Source of the DNA: an uncultured Bacteroidota bacterium
Lineage (GTDB): Bacteria > Bacteroidota > Bacteroidia > Chitinophagales > Chitinophagaceae
Reading direction: 5' to 3'
Assembly: GCA_903944755.1 (NCBI GenBank)
Contig: CAJATB010000286.1
Coordinates: forward strand, 1-24,083
Length of the DNA: 24,083 nt
Position numbers and translations under genes: made by a program. This document shows, piece by piece, positions 6,756-13,899 of this stretch (position 1 is the stretch's first letter; each line of letters opens with the position of its first letter). A model generated the notes under the pieces. It saw only the letters and a program-made list of their open reading frames with translations, had not been told where the DNA came from and did no database searches.

Positions 6756-9500
6756 TTAAATAGAAAACGCTGTTGTTATTATATCATTTTGTTCTTTCGC
6801 ATGTACTTTTGAAAAACCAGTTGCTGTGGACGCACTAGCTTGTCTACTAATTACACCATATTTAATGGCCTTCAAATTCATTTGCAAATAGCTAGCCGCA
6901 CCCATATTTAAAGGCTCTTCCTGTACCCAGAACCAAATTGCTTTAGCATATTTCTGATACAATGCTGTAATTTGTCTTGTAGGTAATGGATATAACTGCT
7001 CAATTCTTACAATGGCTATATCCGTTCTGTTTTCAACTTTTTGCTTCTCCGCTAATTCGTAATAAATTTTACCTGAGCAAAATAATACTTTTTTCACCCC
7101 CTCGGCACTTTGCACAAAAGTATCGTCAATTACTTCTTTAAAACCTCCTTGTGATAATTCATTCATATCACTAAAGGTCCAAGGGCTTCTTAAATTTGCT
7201 TTAGGCGAAAAATTAATCATTGGTTTTCGGAACGACCAAGTTAACTGACGTCTTAATGCATGGAATAAATTAGCAGCAGTAGTAATATTTGTGACAACCA
7301 TGTTATACTCGGCGCATTGTTGCAAAAACCTTTCCATTCTTCCACTACTATGTTCAGGACCTTGTCCTTCATAACCGTGTGGTAATAACATGACTACCCC
7401 ATTTTGTCTTTGCCATTTTTGTTCGCCTGCAGCAATGAACTGGTCAATAATAGTTTGAGCACCATTACAAAAATCACCAAATTGTGCTTCCCATATAACC
7501 AATGCTTCTGCATTTGCTAAGGCATAGCCATATTCAAAACCTAGCACACCGTATTCACTTAGTAAAGAATTATAAATTCTAAAAGGTTGTTGATCTGCAG
7601 CTACATGATCCAAACGAACATATTGTTCATTTGTGTTTTCGTCAAACAACACAGCATGACGATGGCTGAATGTACCACGCTTCACATCCTGTCCACTCAT
7701 TCGAACGGTTTTACCTTCTGCTAATAAAGAAGCATACGCCATTAGTTCACCAGTAGCCCAGTCAATTTTATTTTCTGTTTGGTATAGCCTTATTTTTTCC
7801 TGAATTAATTTTTCAACTTTTTTAAGAGGAGAGAAACTTTCAGGCCATTTCATCAATGCCTCAAAAATTGTTTTAGCTTGACCAGCTTCAATTGCAGTAC
7901 TCGGGGATTCATGAAAATCGTCGGGAGTGGCTTTGCGCATGGCCTTCCAAGCTAAATCAGGCGCCTGATACTTATAAGGTAGCGGGTTTTGCTTTACTTC
8001 ATCTAACCTTGCTTGTAAGTCAGACCAAAACTTTTTTTCCATTTCCTTCGCTAAATTTTGTGCATCAGGCGCGCCGTTCTGCAGCAAAAATTCAACATAA
8101 GTTTCTCTAGGATTTTTATGTTTTTCAATTAAATTATATAATTGAGGTTGTGTATACTTTGGATCGTCTCCTTCGTTGTGACCATGTTTTCGGTAACAAA
8201 CCATATCAACAAATATGTCACTATGGTACTGTTGCCTATACTTTGTAGCAATTACCACTGCCTTGTAAACAGCTTCCGCATCGTCGCCATTAACATGTAA
8301 AACAGGTGCCTGCACCATTGCTGCTAATGAGGTGCAATAATTTGCACTTCTTGCATCATCAAAATCGGTAGTGAACCCAATTTGATTATTAATTACAAAA
8401 TGAATTGTTCCTCCTGTTCTATATCCATGCAGGTTGCACATTTGCAAAATTTCATAAACAATTCCTTGTCCAGCAACCGAGGCATCCCCATGAATTAAAA
8501 TGGGTAGTACTTTACTAAAATCTGCGTTGTATAATACATCTGCTTTTGCGCGTGCAAATCCTAATACAACAGGGTCCACTGCTTCTAAATGAGAAGGGTT
8601 TTGCATTAATTTTAAATGCACTTTTTTATGATTCAAGGTTTCCACTTCTGAACTGTAACCCATATGGTATTTAACATCTCCGCTTCCCATTGTTTGGTCT
8701 AACACTGCAGTACCCTCAAACTCGCTAAATATTTGTTCGTAGGTTTTACCCATAATGTTTGCAAGGACATTCAACCTACCTCTGTGTGCCATTCCTATAA
8801 CTACTTCTTCAACACCTACTTCAGCAGCAGTATTAATAATAGCGTCTAATGCAGGAATAGTTGATTCACCCCCTTCTAGTGAAAAACGCTTTTGACCAAT
8901 ATATTTCGTGTGTAAAAACTTTTCAAAAATTACACCATGGTTTAATTTTTCTAGTATGCGGCTTTTTTGTTCAATAGAAATAGGTGCAGAGAAATTATTT
9001 TCCATTTCTTCTGTTAACCAATCCACTATCTTTTGGTCGGCAATATATTTATATTCAATGCCAATATTCTTTGCGTAAGCATTTTGCAAATGCGTTAATA
9101 TATGCTTCAAGCTTGTTGCTCCTAAACCAATTAAACTACCTGCATTAAAAGTTTTATCCAAATCGGCTTCGGTTAAACCAAAAAAAGACAAAGCTAAATT
9201 TGCATTCCTGTCCTTTCTTTCGCGAATTGGATTTGTCGTTGCCACTAAATGGCCTTTGTTTCTGTACCCTAATATTAACCTGTATACTTTTATTTCATTC
9301 TCCCAATCAACTGAAGTTGAACTTGTTGTTGTAACATTTGTTTCAGTACCTGTAGAGACCCCGTTTTGAATTGCAAAGTCGAAACCTTCAAAAAACTTTT
9401 TTAAATCGGGATCCACTGAACTTGAATCCGTTAAAAATTGCTGATATAGCCCTTCAATAAAGGCTGGGTGCGAGTTGGTTATATAGGTGAAATCCTTCAT
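6756..9500 (-). CDS. sucA: 2-oxoglutarate dehydrogenase E1 component
   Basis: Thiamine-diphosphate enzyme that decarboxylates 2-oxoglutarate and succinylates the E2 lipoyl group. The 914-residue length is typical. The N-terminal segment (FTYITNSHPAFIEGLYQQF) is the region that contacts E2. MAHRGRLNVLANIMGK (about 237-252) is an E1 signature. The ThDP/Mg motif runs from GDA (338-340) to NNQIG (371-375), and RHGHNEGD-like and HGYEGQGPEHSS motifs follow. It leads the sucA-sucB operon. On the minus strand GATATTTG (9535-9542) is a seven-of-eight -7 match 34 bases before the ATG, without a clear -33, so the promoter call is weak. Confidence 0.96.
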   Translation of the reverse strand: MKDFTYITNSHPAFIEGLYQQFLTDSSSVDPDLKKFFEGFDFAIQNGVSTGTETNVTTTSSTSVDWENEIKVYRLILGYRNKGHLVATTNPIRERKDRNANLALSFFGLTEADLDKTFNAGSLIGLGATSLKHILTHLQNAYAKNIGIEYKYIADQKIVDWLTEEMENNFSAPISIEQKSRILEKLNHGVIFEKFLHTKYIGQKRFSLEGGESTIPALDAIINTAAEVGVEEVVIGMAHRGRLNVLANIMGKTYEQIFSEFEGTAVLDQTMGSGDVKYHMGYSSEVETLNHKKVHLKLMQNPSHLEAVDPVVLGFARAKADVLYNADFSKVLPILIHGDASVAGQGIVYEILQMCNLHGYRTGGTIHFVINNQIGFTTDFDDARSANYCTSLAAMVQAPVLHVNGDDAEAVYKAVVIATKYRQQYHSDIFVDMVCYRKHGHNEGDDPKYTQPQLYNLIEKHKNPRETYVEFLLQNGAPDAQNLAKEMEKKFWSDLQARLDEVKQNPLPYKYQAPDLAWKAMRKATPDDFHESPSTAIEAGQAKTIFEALMKWPESFSPLKKVEKLIQEKIRLYQTENKIDWATGELMAYASLLAEGKTVRMSGQDVKRGTFSHRHAVLFDENTNEQYVRLDHVAADQQPFRIYNSLLSEYGVLGFEYGYALANAEALVIWEAQFGDFCNGAQTIIDQFIAAGEQKWQRQNGVVMLLPHGYEGQGPEHSSGRMERFLQQCAEYNMVVTNITTAANLFHALRRQLTWSFRKPMINFSPKANLRSPWTFSDMNELSQGGFKEVIDDTFVQSAEGVKKVLFCSGKIYYELAEKQKVENRTDIAIVRIEQLYPLPTRQITALYQKYAKAIWFWVQEEPLNMGAASYLQMNLKAIKYGVISRQASASTATGFSKVHAKEQNDIITTAFSI

Positions 9501-9780
9501 TTAAATTGCTGTATTTAGGTGAAAATACGGAGGGCAAATATCGGGTTAAATGATTGATTATGTATGAAAAATTGAATAAAAACATGGAAGAAATACCGAG
9601 AATCGAAATTATACAACAAGGTATTTTAGTGAATAATGAACACTAAAGGGAGCATTTGCGTAATTTCGATGTAAGTATTTGATATTCAATATATTAGGTC
9701 TATTTTTATTTTTTTTTGATTTTAATTTTAATTATTAGCCTTCTTCCCTTACCTTTGCCCTCCTGAAAATTAATTAGTAC
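9501..9780. other. Intergenic region between divergent sucA and rpsT
   Basis: This AT-rich 280-base stretch must hold the promoters of sucA and rpsT. The best rpsT promoter is listed separately. A 28-codon ORF on the plus strand (9560-9646) has no supporting signal and is not called. No RNA gene, repeat or terminator was seen. Confidence 0.6.
9727..9757 (+). promoter_or_regulatory. Predicted rpsT promoter
   Basis: TACCTTTG (9750-9757) is an exact TAnnTTTG match ending 23 bases before the rpsT ATG. TTTA at 9727-9730, 19 bases upstream, is a three-of-four match to the -33 element. Confidence 0.45.
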
Positions 9781-10050
9781 ATGGCAAATCATTCGGCTAC
9801 CAAAAAAGATGTAAGACAAGCAACTAAACGTCGCGATAGAAACCGTTATTATGGTAAAACTACCCGTAACGCTATTCGTGATTTAAAGACAATAGAAGAG
9901 CAAAAAGCTTACGACGAGAAATTACCAAACATCGTTTCTCAAATTGATAAATTAGCAAAACGTGGAATTATCCATAAAAACAAAGCTGCTAATTTAAAAA
10001 GTAAGTTGGCTAAGCACGTTGCAGTAGCAATCGCTGTTAAGAAAAAGTAA
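9781..10050 (+). CDS. rpsT: 30S ribosomal protein S20
   Basis: Primary 16S rRNA-binding protein of the small subunit. The 89-residue, Lys/Arg-rich product begins MANHSATKKDVRQATKRRDRN and has the helical KNKAANLKSKLAKHV region near the C-terminus, both typical of S20. It is divergent from sucA, has a recognisable -7 box upstream, and is followed at once by a strong terminator that separates it from guaA. Confidence 0.95.
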   Translation: MANHSATKKDVRQATKRRDRNRYYGKTTRNAIRDLKTIEEQKAYDEKLPNIVSQIDKLAKRGIIHKNKAANLKSKLAKHVAVAIAVKKK

Positions 10051-10083
10051 TCCTCTATAGCTTCGCTATCAAGATAAAATATT

Positions 10084-10114
10084 AATCCTACCCTAATCGG
10101 TAGGATTTTTTTTT
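10084..10114 (+). terminator. Intrinsic terminator of rpsT
   Basis: A perfect 9-bp stem AATCCTACC / GGTAGGATT (10084-10092 and 10099-10107) with a 6-base loop is followed by a T tract to 10114. It ends 15 bases before the guaA start, so the guaA promoter overlaps or abuts it; TATCTTCG (10118-10125) is a weak -7 candidate. Confidence 0.92.
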
Positions 10115-10128
10115 GTGTATCTTCGCGC

Positions 10129-11355
10129 ATGACTGAAAAAATACTCATCCTCGACTTTGGCAGCCAATACACACAACTTATAGCCAGGGCTGTAAGGGAA
10201 GCTAATGTTTATTGCGAAATCAAGCCATTTAATAGTAAAATTGAGTTTGATGGCACCCTAAAAGGTATCATCCTAAGCGGATCCCCCGCTAGTGTAAACG
10301 AACCCGACGCCCCAAATGTGGATATTCAAGCCATGTTGGCCAAAATACCGGTGCTTACTGTTTGTTATGGCGCCCAATTAAGTGCCAAAAACTTTGGAGG
10401 CAAGGTAGAAAAGTCAAATAAAAGGGAATACGGACGTGCACAGTTACGTATCCAAAAAGAAGATATTATATTCCAAAATGTCCCCAATAATAGCCAGGTA
10501 TGGGTGAGCCATAGCGACTCTATCACTCAATTACCTGAAAATTTTGAACTTTTAGCTGATACCGACAGTATCCCTGTAGCTGCCTTTAGGAAAAAGCAGG
10601 ATACTGGCAATAGCCTACACGGCTTTCAATTCCACCCTGAAGTATATCATTCCTCGGAAGGAAAAACAATGATAAAGAACTTTTTGGTAGGTATTTGTGG
10701 TTGTCAACAAAATTGGACACCAGCCTCCTTTGTACAAGAAACGGTTGATAAGTTAAAAGCTCAAATTGGAGATGGGCATGTAATTATGGCTTTAAGCGGA
10801 GGGGTAGATAGCACAGTTGCCGCTACCCTAATTCATAAAGCCATTGGAAATCGACTTCATGGTATTTTTGTAGACAATGGTGTTTTAAGGAAAGACGAGT
10901 TCCAAAATGTATTAGATATATATGAGAGAGTTGGATTAAACGTAAAAGGAATTGATGCTAAGCAAATGTTTTATGATGCTTTAGCAGGCAAGTCGGACCC
11001 AGAAGAAAAGCGTAAAATTATTGGAAAACTATTTATAAATGTATTTCAAATAGAAGCTTCTAATATGCTGGAAGCCAAGTTTTTAGGTCAAGGAACAATA
11101 TACCCTGACGTAATTGAAAGTGTTAGCGTTCATGGGCCCTCTCAGACTATAAAGTCACACCATAATGTAGGTGGTCTACCTGATACTTTACATCTAAGCC
11201 TAGTGGAACCACTGAGGTACTTATTTAAGGACGAAGTAAGAAAAGTGGGACTTGAGTTAGGCATCCCGGCCGACCTAATTAACCGCCACCCATTCCCAGG
11301 ACCAGGGTTGGCTATTCGCATATTAGGTGATATTACACCAGAAAAAGTGGACTGA
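10129..11355 (+). CDS. guaA: GMP synthase, N-terminal 408 residues (gene interrupted by in-frame TGA)
   Basis: GMP synthase aminates XMP to GMP using glutamine and ATP. This part holds the whole class I glutamine amidotransferase domain, with Cys79 in VCYGAQ and His169/Glu171 in FHPEV. It also holds the ATP-pyrophosphatase domain with the PP-loop SGGVDS (223-228), and the start of the dimerisation domain (RHPFPGPGLAIRILGD). Translation stops at TGA 11353-11355, yet the same frame continues without a gap through the rest of a normal GuaA to TAA at 11664. Read through, the protein would be 511 residues, full length. The TGA sits where relatives have Leu or Ile, one base from TTA (Leu). It may be a real nonsense mutation, a sequencing error or a read-through site. 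Confidence 0.9.
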   Translation: MTEKILILDFGSQYTQLIARAVREANVYCEIKPFNSKIEFDGTLKGIILSGSPASVNEPDAPNVDIQAMLAKIPVLTVCYGAQLSAKNFGGKVEKSNKREYGRAQLRIQKEDIIFQNVPNNSQVWVSHSDSITQLPENFELLADTDSIPVAAFRKKQDTGNSLHGFQFHPEVYHSSEGKTMIKNFLVGICGCQQNWTPASFVQETVDKLKAQIGDGHVIMALSGGVDSTVAATLIHKAIGNRLHGIFVDNGVLRKDEFQNVLDIYERVGLNVKGIDAKQMFYDALAGKSDPEEKRKIIGKLFINVFQIEASNMLEAKFLGQGTIYPDVIESVSVHGPSQTIKSHHNVGGLPDTLHLSLVEPLRYLFKDEVRKVGLELGIPADLINRHPFPGPGLAIRILGDITPEKVD

Positions 11356-11379
11356 TTACAACGTGCAGACGACATTTAT

Positions 11380-11664
11380 ATGAGATCACTGAAGGAATTT
11401 GACCTATATAACAAGGTATGGCAAGCTGGAACCATTCTACTACCGGTTAAAAGTGTAGGCGTAATGGGAGATGAAAGAACCTATGAATTCACCATTGCAC
11501 TAAGAGCAGTTACGTCGGTTGATGGCATGACGGCAGATTGGGCACACCTCCCTTACGAGTTTTTAGCCCATGTTAGTAATGCAATTATTAATGAAGTAAG
11601 AGGCATTAATAGAGTTGTTTACGACATTAGCAGTAAGCCTCCAGCAACAATAGAATGGGAATAA
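11380..11664 (+). CDS. guaA: GMP synthase, C-terminal dimerisation domain (guaA part 2)
   Basis: This continues the guaA frame after the TGA. The first in-frame ATG, 24 bases past the stop, gives 94 residues; the homologous frame itself resumes at 11356 (LQRADDIY). It contains LLPVKSVGVMGDERTYE, AVTSVDGMTADWAHLPYEF and the C-terminal SKPPATIEWE, the conserved GuaA end that contacts XMP phosphate and the dimer partner. On its own it is not an enzyme. If both parts were made separately they would have to associate. No Shine-Dalgarno sequence precedes the ATG, as is usual in this window, so reinitiation cannot be judged. The intact reading frame on both sides argues that any interruption is recent. 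Confidence 0.8.
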   Translation: MRSLKEFDLYNKVWQAGTILLPVKSVGVMGDERTYEFTIALRAVTSVDGMTADWAHLPYEFLAHVSNAIINEVRGINRVVYDISSKPPATIEWE

Positions 11665-11690
11665 TTATTACCTCTTTAATTATAATTAAA

Positions 11691-11749
11691 TTTTAATAAG
11701 AATAGCCTAAGTATATATTAATCAAATACTTAGGCTATTCTTATTAAAA
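11691..11749. repeat. Perfect 24-bp inverted repeat downstream of guaA
   Basis: The arms 11691-11714 and 11726-11749 are exact reverse complements over all 24 bases, with an 11-base AT-rich loop. The arm begins TTTTAATAAGAATAGCC. There is no T tract after it on either strand, but the arm's own outer end (CTATTCTTATT) is T-rich, so the inner stem may terminate guaA. The length and perfection go beyond the other terminators here (8-11 bp). Confidence 0.85.
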
Positions 11750-11754
11750 GCTAT

Positions 11755-11844
11755 TTATCTTCTGCTTGAACCCTGTATTTCAAGGATTAACATACCCCCC
11801 CAACTATCTGCTACCTGGAGCTCCTTCTGTTCGAAATGATCCAT
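11755..11844 (-). CDS. Possible 29-residue peptide with a G7 tract (doubtful)
   Basis: A minus-strand ORF from ATG (11844) to TAA (11755) encodes 29 residues beginning MDHFEQKELQ and ending EIQGSSRR, with SWGG in the middle. The SWGG codons lie on a run of seven Gs (plus-strand C, 11795-11801), rare in this low-GC DNA; gain or loss of one G would end the frame within a few codons. It lies between the guaA palindrome and the terminator of the S24 regulator gene. No promoter or family was recognised. It may be a chance ORF or the tail of a decayed gene. Confidence 0.2.
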   Translation of the reverse strand: MDHFEQKELQVADSWGGMLILEIQGSSRR

Positions 11845-11882
11845 CAATTCAATTACAGTTATTTAACGCATCTTAGTACAAT

Positions 11883-11917
11883 AAAAAATCCCGAAAGCCT
11901 TTGAGCAATCGGGATTT
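11883..11917 (-). terminator. Intrinsic terminator of the XRE-S24 regulator gene
   Basis: On the minus strand a 9-bp stem AAATCCCGA / TCGGGATTT (11886-11894 and 11909-11917) with a 14-base loop runs into a T tract (11883-11888). It lies 20 bases beyond the stop codon. Confidence 0.88.
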
Positions 11918-11937
11918 GAATATAAGATGACTAGAAT

Positions 11938-12726
11938 TTAGTTCATTGTACGCTTCATGGTACTAATCTGATCCTGCAAACTGCTAACCACTCCTGCTAA
12001 TTGGTCTACATTCCACATTGGCTGTGAACCGGCTTTATGGATAATATAAACCGCCTTCCAAATTTCTACTATATCTTGAGTATTAACTTGATATGGCTCA
12101 TATAAAGGATTGTCACTCAATAAAGTAAGCTTTTCTTTATGATCGTCATTGGTGATGATTCTTTTATATACTACTCCATCAGAATTTGATACTACAATAT
12201 AGGTATTGCTGTTCTTTACGTGTATAAAACTCTCTACCTTCTCGCCAACAATCACACTTCCGCTTGGTGTTGGCAACATACTATCACCGATAATTTCGAA
12301 GGCACGGTAGTCACCTGGCGCCAACATTGGCAAGGTGAAGGTGTTTAACTCGTCTAGGAATTCAGGATCGGCATAACCAGCTAAATAACCAGCCGCTGCT
12401 TTTACAGGTACAAAGGGAACTATTTGACTAAGGTTATTTGACTTGTCTGATTTCATGGAACGACGACGCTCTAAATAGGAATTGGAGGTTTTGCTTCCCC
12501 CTTCCCCTGATGCATTCTTTTCGGACAAATCCTGAAAGAGGAATTCTTCCAAGCTAATGTTAAAAAGTGTACAAATAGCCTCTTGAACTTCTAACCTTGG
12601 GGCTGCCCTTTCTTCTTCATAAGCACCCACTAAGGAACGCTTAATTTGAAGTTGGTTGGCCATTTCTTCTTGTGTCCATTCGCGCTGCTTTCTGATGTAT
12701 TTTAAATTCTTACCTGCGTATGACAT
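11938..12726 (-). CDS. XRE-family, LexA-like S24 regulator
   Basis: DNA-binding regulator with a self-cleaving peptidase domain. The 262-residue product has an N-terminal helix-turn-helix of the Cro/C1 type (about 6-62) and a polar linker (70-100). A LexA/UmuD-type S24 domain follows: Ala112-Gly113 in KAAAGY is the expected cleavage bond, Ser149 in GDSM the nucleophile and Lys188 in VVYKRI the general base. All three are present, so it is probably cleavage-competent. A short C-terminal tail with possible coiled-coil character (DQLAGVVSSLQDQISTMK) is extra. It is divergent from surE. Its promoter overlaps an array of TTTAGT/ACTAAA half-sites, so autorepression is likely. No phage genes surround it, so it is probably a chromosomal stress regulator. 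Confidence 0.88.
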   Translation of the reverse strand: MSYAGKNLKYIRKQREWTQEEMANQLQIKRSLVGAYEEERAAPRLEVQEAICTLFNISLEEFLFQDLSEKNASGEGGSKTSNSYLERRRSMKSDKSNNLSQIVPFVPVKAAAGYLAGYADPEFLDELNTFTLPMLAPGDYRAFEIIGDSMLPTPSGSVIVGEKVESFIHVKNSNTYIVVSNSDGVVYKRIITNDDHKEKLTLLSDNPLYEPYQVNTQDIVEIWKAVYIIHKAGSQPMWNVDQLAGVVSSLQDQISTMKRTMN

Positions 12727-12736
12727 AACTAATGAT

Positions 12737-12783
12737 TTTAGTGCAATTTACTAAACTTTTTAGTTTTTCCAAATATTTTTAGT
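12737..12783. promoter_or_regulatory. TTTAGT/ACTAAA operator array
   Basis: Four half-sites lie in 47 bases: TTTAGT at 12737-12742, ACTAAA at 12750-12755, TTTAGT at 12759-12764 and TTTAGT at 12778-12783. The middle two form a 15-bp hyphenated palindrome with a 3-base spacer. They cover the predicted promoter of the S24 regulator and extend toward surE. The inference is that the regulator binds them. Confidence 0.6.
12743..12773 (-). promoter_or_regulatory. Predicted promoter of the XRE-S24 regulator
   Basis: On the minus strand TTTG (12770-12773), 19 bases, then TAAATTGC (12743-12750) give the Bacteroidota -33/-7 layout with an imperfect -7. The spacer contains the palindromic half-sites, so a bound repressor would block it. 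Confidence 0.5.
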
Positions 12784-12794
12784 AATTTCTTAAT

Positions 12795-12826
12795 TTTGTT
12801 TCAAACCACCCTTCTAGTTAACTTGC
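12795..12826 (+). promoter_or_regulatory. Predicted surE promoter, near-leaderless
   Basis: TTTG (12795-12798), 20 bases, then TAACTTGC (12819-12826), nearly the same -7 variant as the divergent regulator. The -7 box ends 3 bases before the surE ATG, so transcription would begin at or next to the start codon. Confidence 0.4.
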
Positions 12827-12829
12827 ATT

Positions 12830-13615
12830 ATGGCTAAAATTAAATCTGAAAAACCTGTTATTTTAATAACAAATGACGACGGTATCAACGCACCTGGCAT
12901 TAGGGCCTTAGTGGAAGCAGCCATGCCTTTTGGCAAAGTAGTAGTGGTGGCACCCGACAAGCCGCAAAGTGGTATGGGACACGCAATTACCATTGGCGAA
13001 CATTTGAGACTTAATAAAGTACATTATATAGACGGCGTTGAAGCCTATTCATGTAGTGGTACACCTGTTGACTGCGTTAAACTAGCTGTTGACAAAGTAC
13101 TTCATCGGAAACCCACTATTTGCTTAAGTGGCATTAATCATGGAGCCAATCATTCTATTAATGTAATTTATTCGGGGACTATGTCCGCTGCCCTGGAAGC
13201 TTCCATTGAAAGTATTCCAAGTATTGGATTTAGCTTGTTGGATTTGAGTGTAGAAGCCGATTTTACCGCTGCAAAACATTATGCAGGTATTATTATTGCA
13301 AAACTATTAGCCGACAAAACAGTTGACAAGCACCTTTGCTTGAATGTAAATATTCCTAAAGTGCCTACTGATTTAATTAAGGGCATTAAAATATGTAAAC
13401 AAGCATATGCCAAATACGAGGAAAAATTTGTTGAAAGAACTGACCCACATGGCAAGAAATATTATTGGCTAACGGGCGCCTTTGTAAACTTTGACAAATC
13501 AAAGGACACCGACGTTTGGGCATTAAAAAATAATTACGTTAGCGTGGTGCCTGTTCAATTTGATTTAACCAACCATATTATTAAAGAAAAATTAAATAAA
13601 AAGTGGAAATGGTAA
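12830..13615 (+). CDS. surE: 5'-nucleotidase SurE
   Basis: Divalent-metal phosphatase acting on nucleoside 5'- and 3'-monophosphates. The 261-residue product carries the metal-binding NDDG motif (15-18) in ILITNDDGINAPGI, then VVAPDKPQSGMGHAIT and SGINHGANHSINVIYSGTMSAA, all diagnostic of SurE. Length is typical. It is the first gene of a tight plus-strand run: its last codons overlap the start of the next gene by 7 bases, and lpxB follows that without a gap. It is divergent from the S24 regulator with a 103-base shared region containing the operator array, so the regulator may also affect surE. Confidence 0.94.
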   Translation: MAKIKSEKPVILITNDDGINAPGIRALVEAAMPFGKVVVVAPDKPQSGMGHAITIGEHLRLNKVHYIDGVEAYSCSGTPVDCVKLAVDKVLHRKPTICLSGINHGANHSINVIYSGTMSAALEASIESIPSIGFSLLDLSVEADFTAAKHYAGIIIAKLLADKTVDKHLCLNVNIPKVPTDLIKGIKICKQAYAKYEEKFVERTDPHGKKYYWLTGAFVNFDKSKDTDVWALKNNYVSVVPVQFDLTNHIIKEKLNKKWKW

Positions 13616-13899
13616 AAGACAATTATATACTTGGTGTACTATTGGGATTAGCCCTACCCTTTTTAGGTTTTGCTATTTTTTACCAATGGAAATTTAGCAT
13701 GTTTAGTGTACCCGAATTTTTGGAATTATTAAATCAGCAAAAATCAATTCTGTCTGGAATGATAAGTGTTTCATTGCTGTTAAACGGAGCGGCACTTACT
13801 TTCCTCATTCAAAAACGCCTCGATAAAATGGCAAAAGGTATCTTCTTTACAACATGTATTTATGCAGTGGTTGCCATTGCAAGTAAATGGTTTTTATAA
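13609..13899 (+). CDS. Small membrane protein between surE and lpxB
   Basis: A 96-residue protein starting MVKDNYILGV. Three hydrophobic stretches look like membrane helices: about residues 6-25, 47-67 and 79-95. The second and third are separated by a basic loop QKRLDKMAKG. No catalytic motif or named family is recognised. The ATG at 13609 overlaps the end of surE by 7 bases, and the stop codon is immediately followed by the lpxB ATG, so the three genes are very probably translated from one message. The position suggests, but does not show, a role linked to the envelope or lipid A. Confidence 0.82.
   Translation: MVKDNYILGVLLGLALPFLGFAIFYQWKFSMFSVPEFLELLNQQKSILSGMISVSLLLNGAALTFLIQKRLDKMAKGIFFTTCIYAVVAIASKWFL

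Noticed and set aside
9560..9646. 28-codon plus-strand ORF between sucA and rpsT
   Set aside because: It has no promoter or recognisable protein features and lies in a region that must carry two divergent promoters; it is most likely a chance frame.
11340..11400. Selenocysteine insertion at the guaA TGA
   Set aside because: GMP synthase is not a known selenoprotein, the residue is not Cys in relatives, and no SECIS-like hairpin was evident just downstream.
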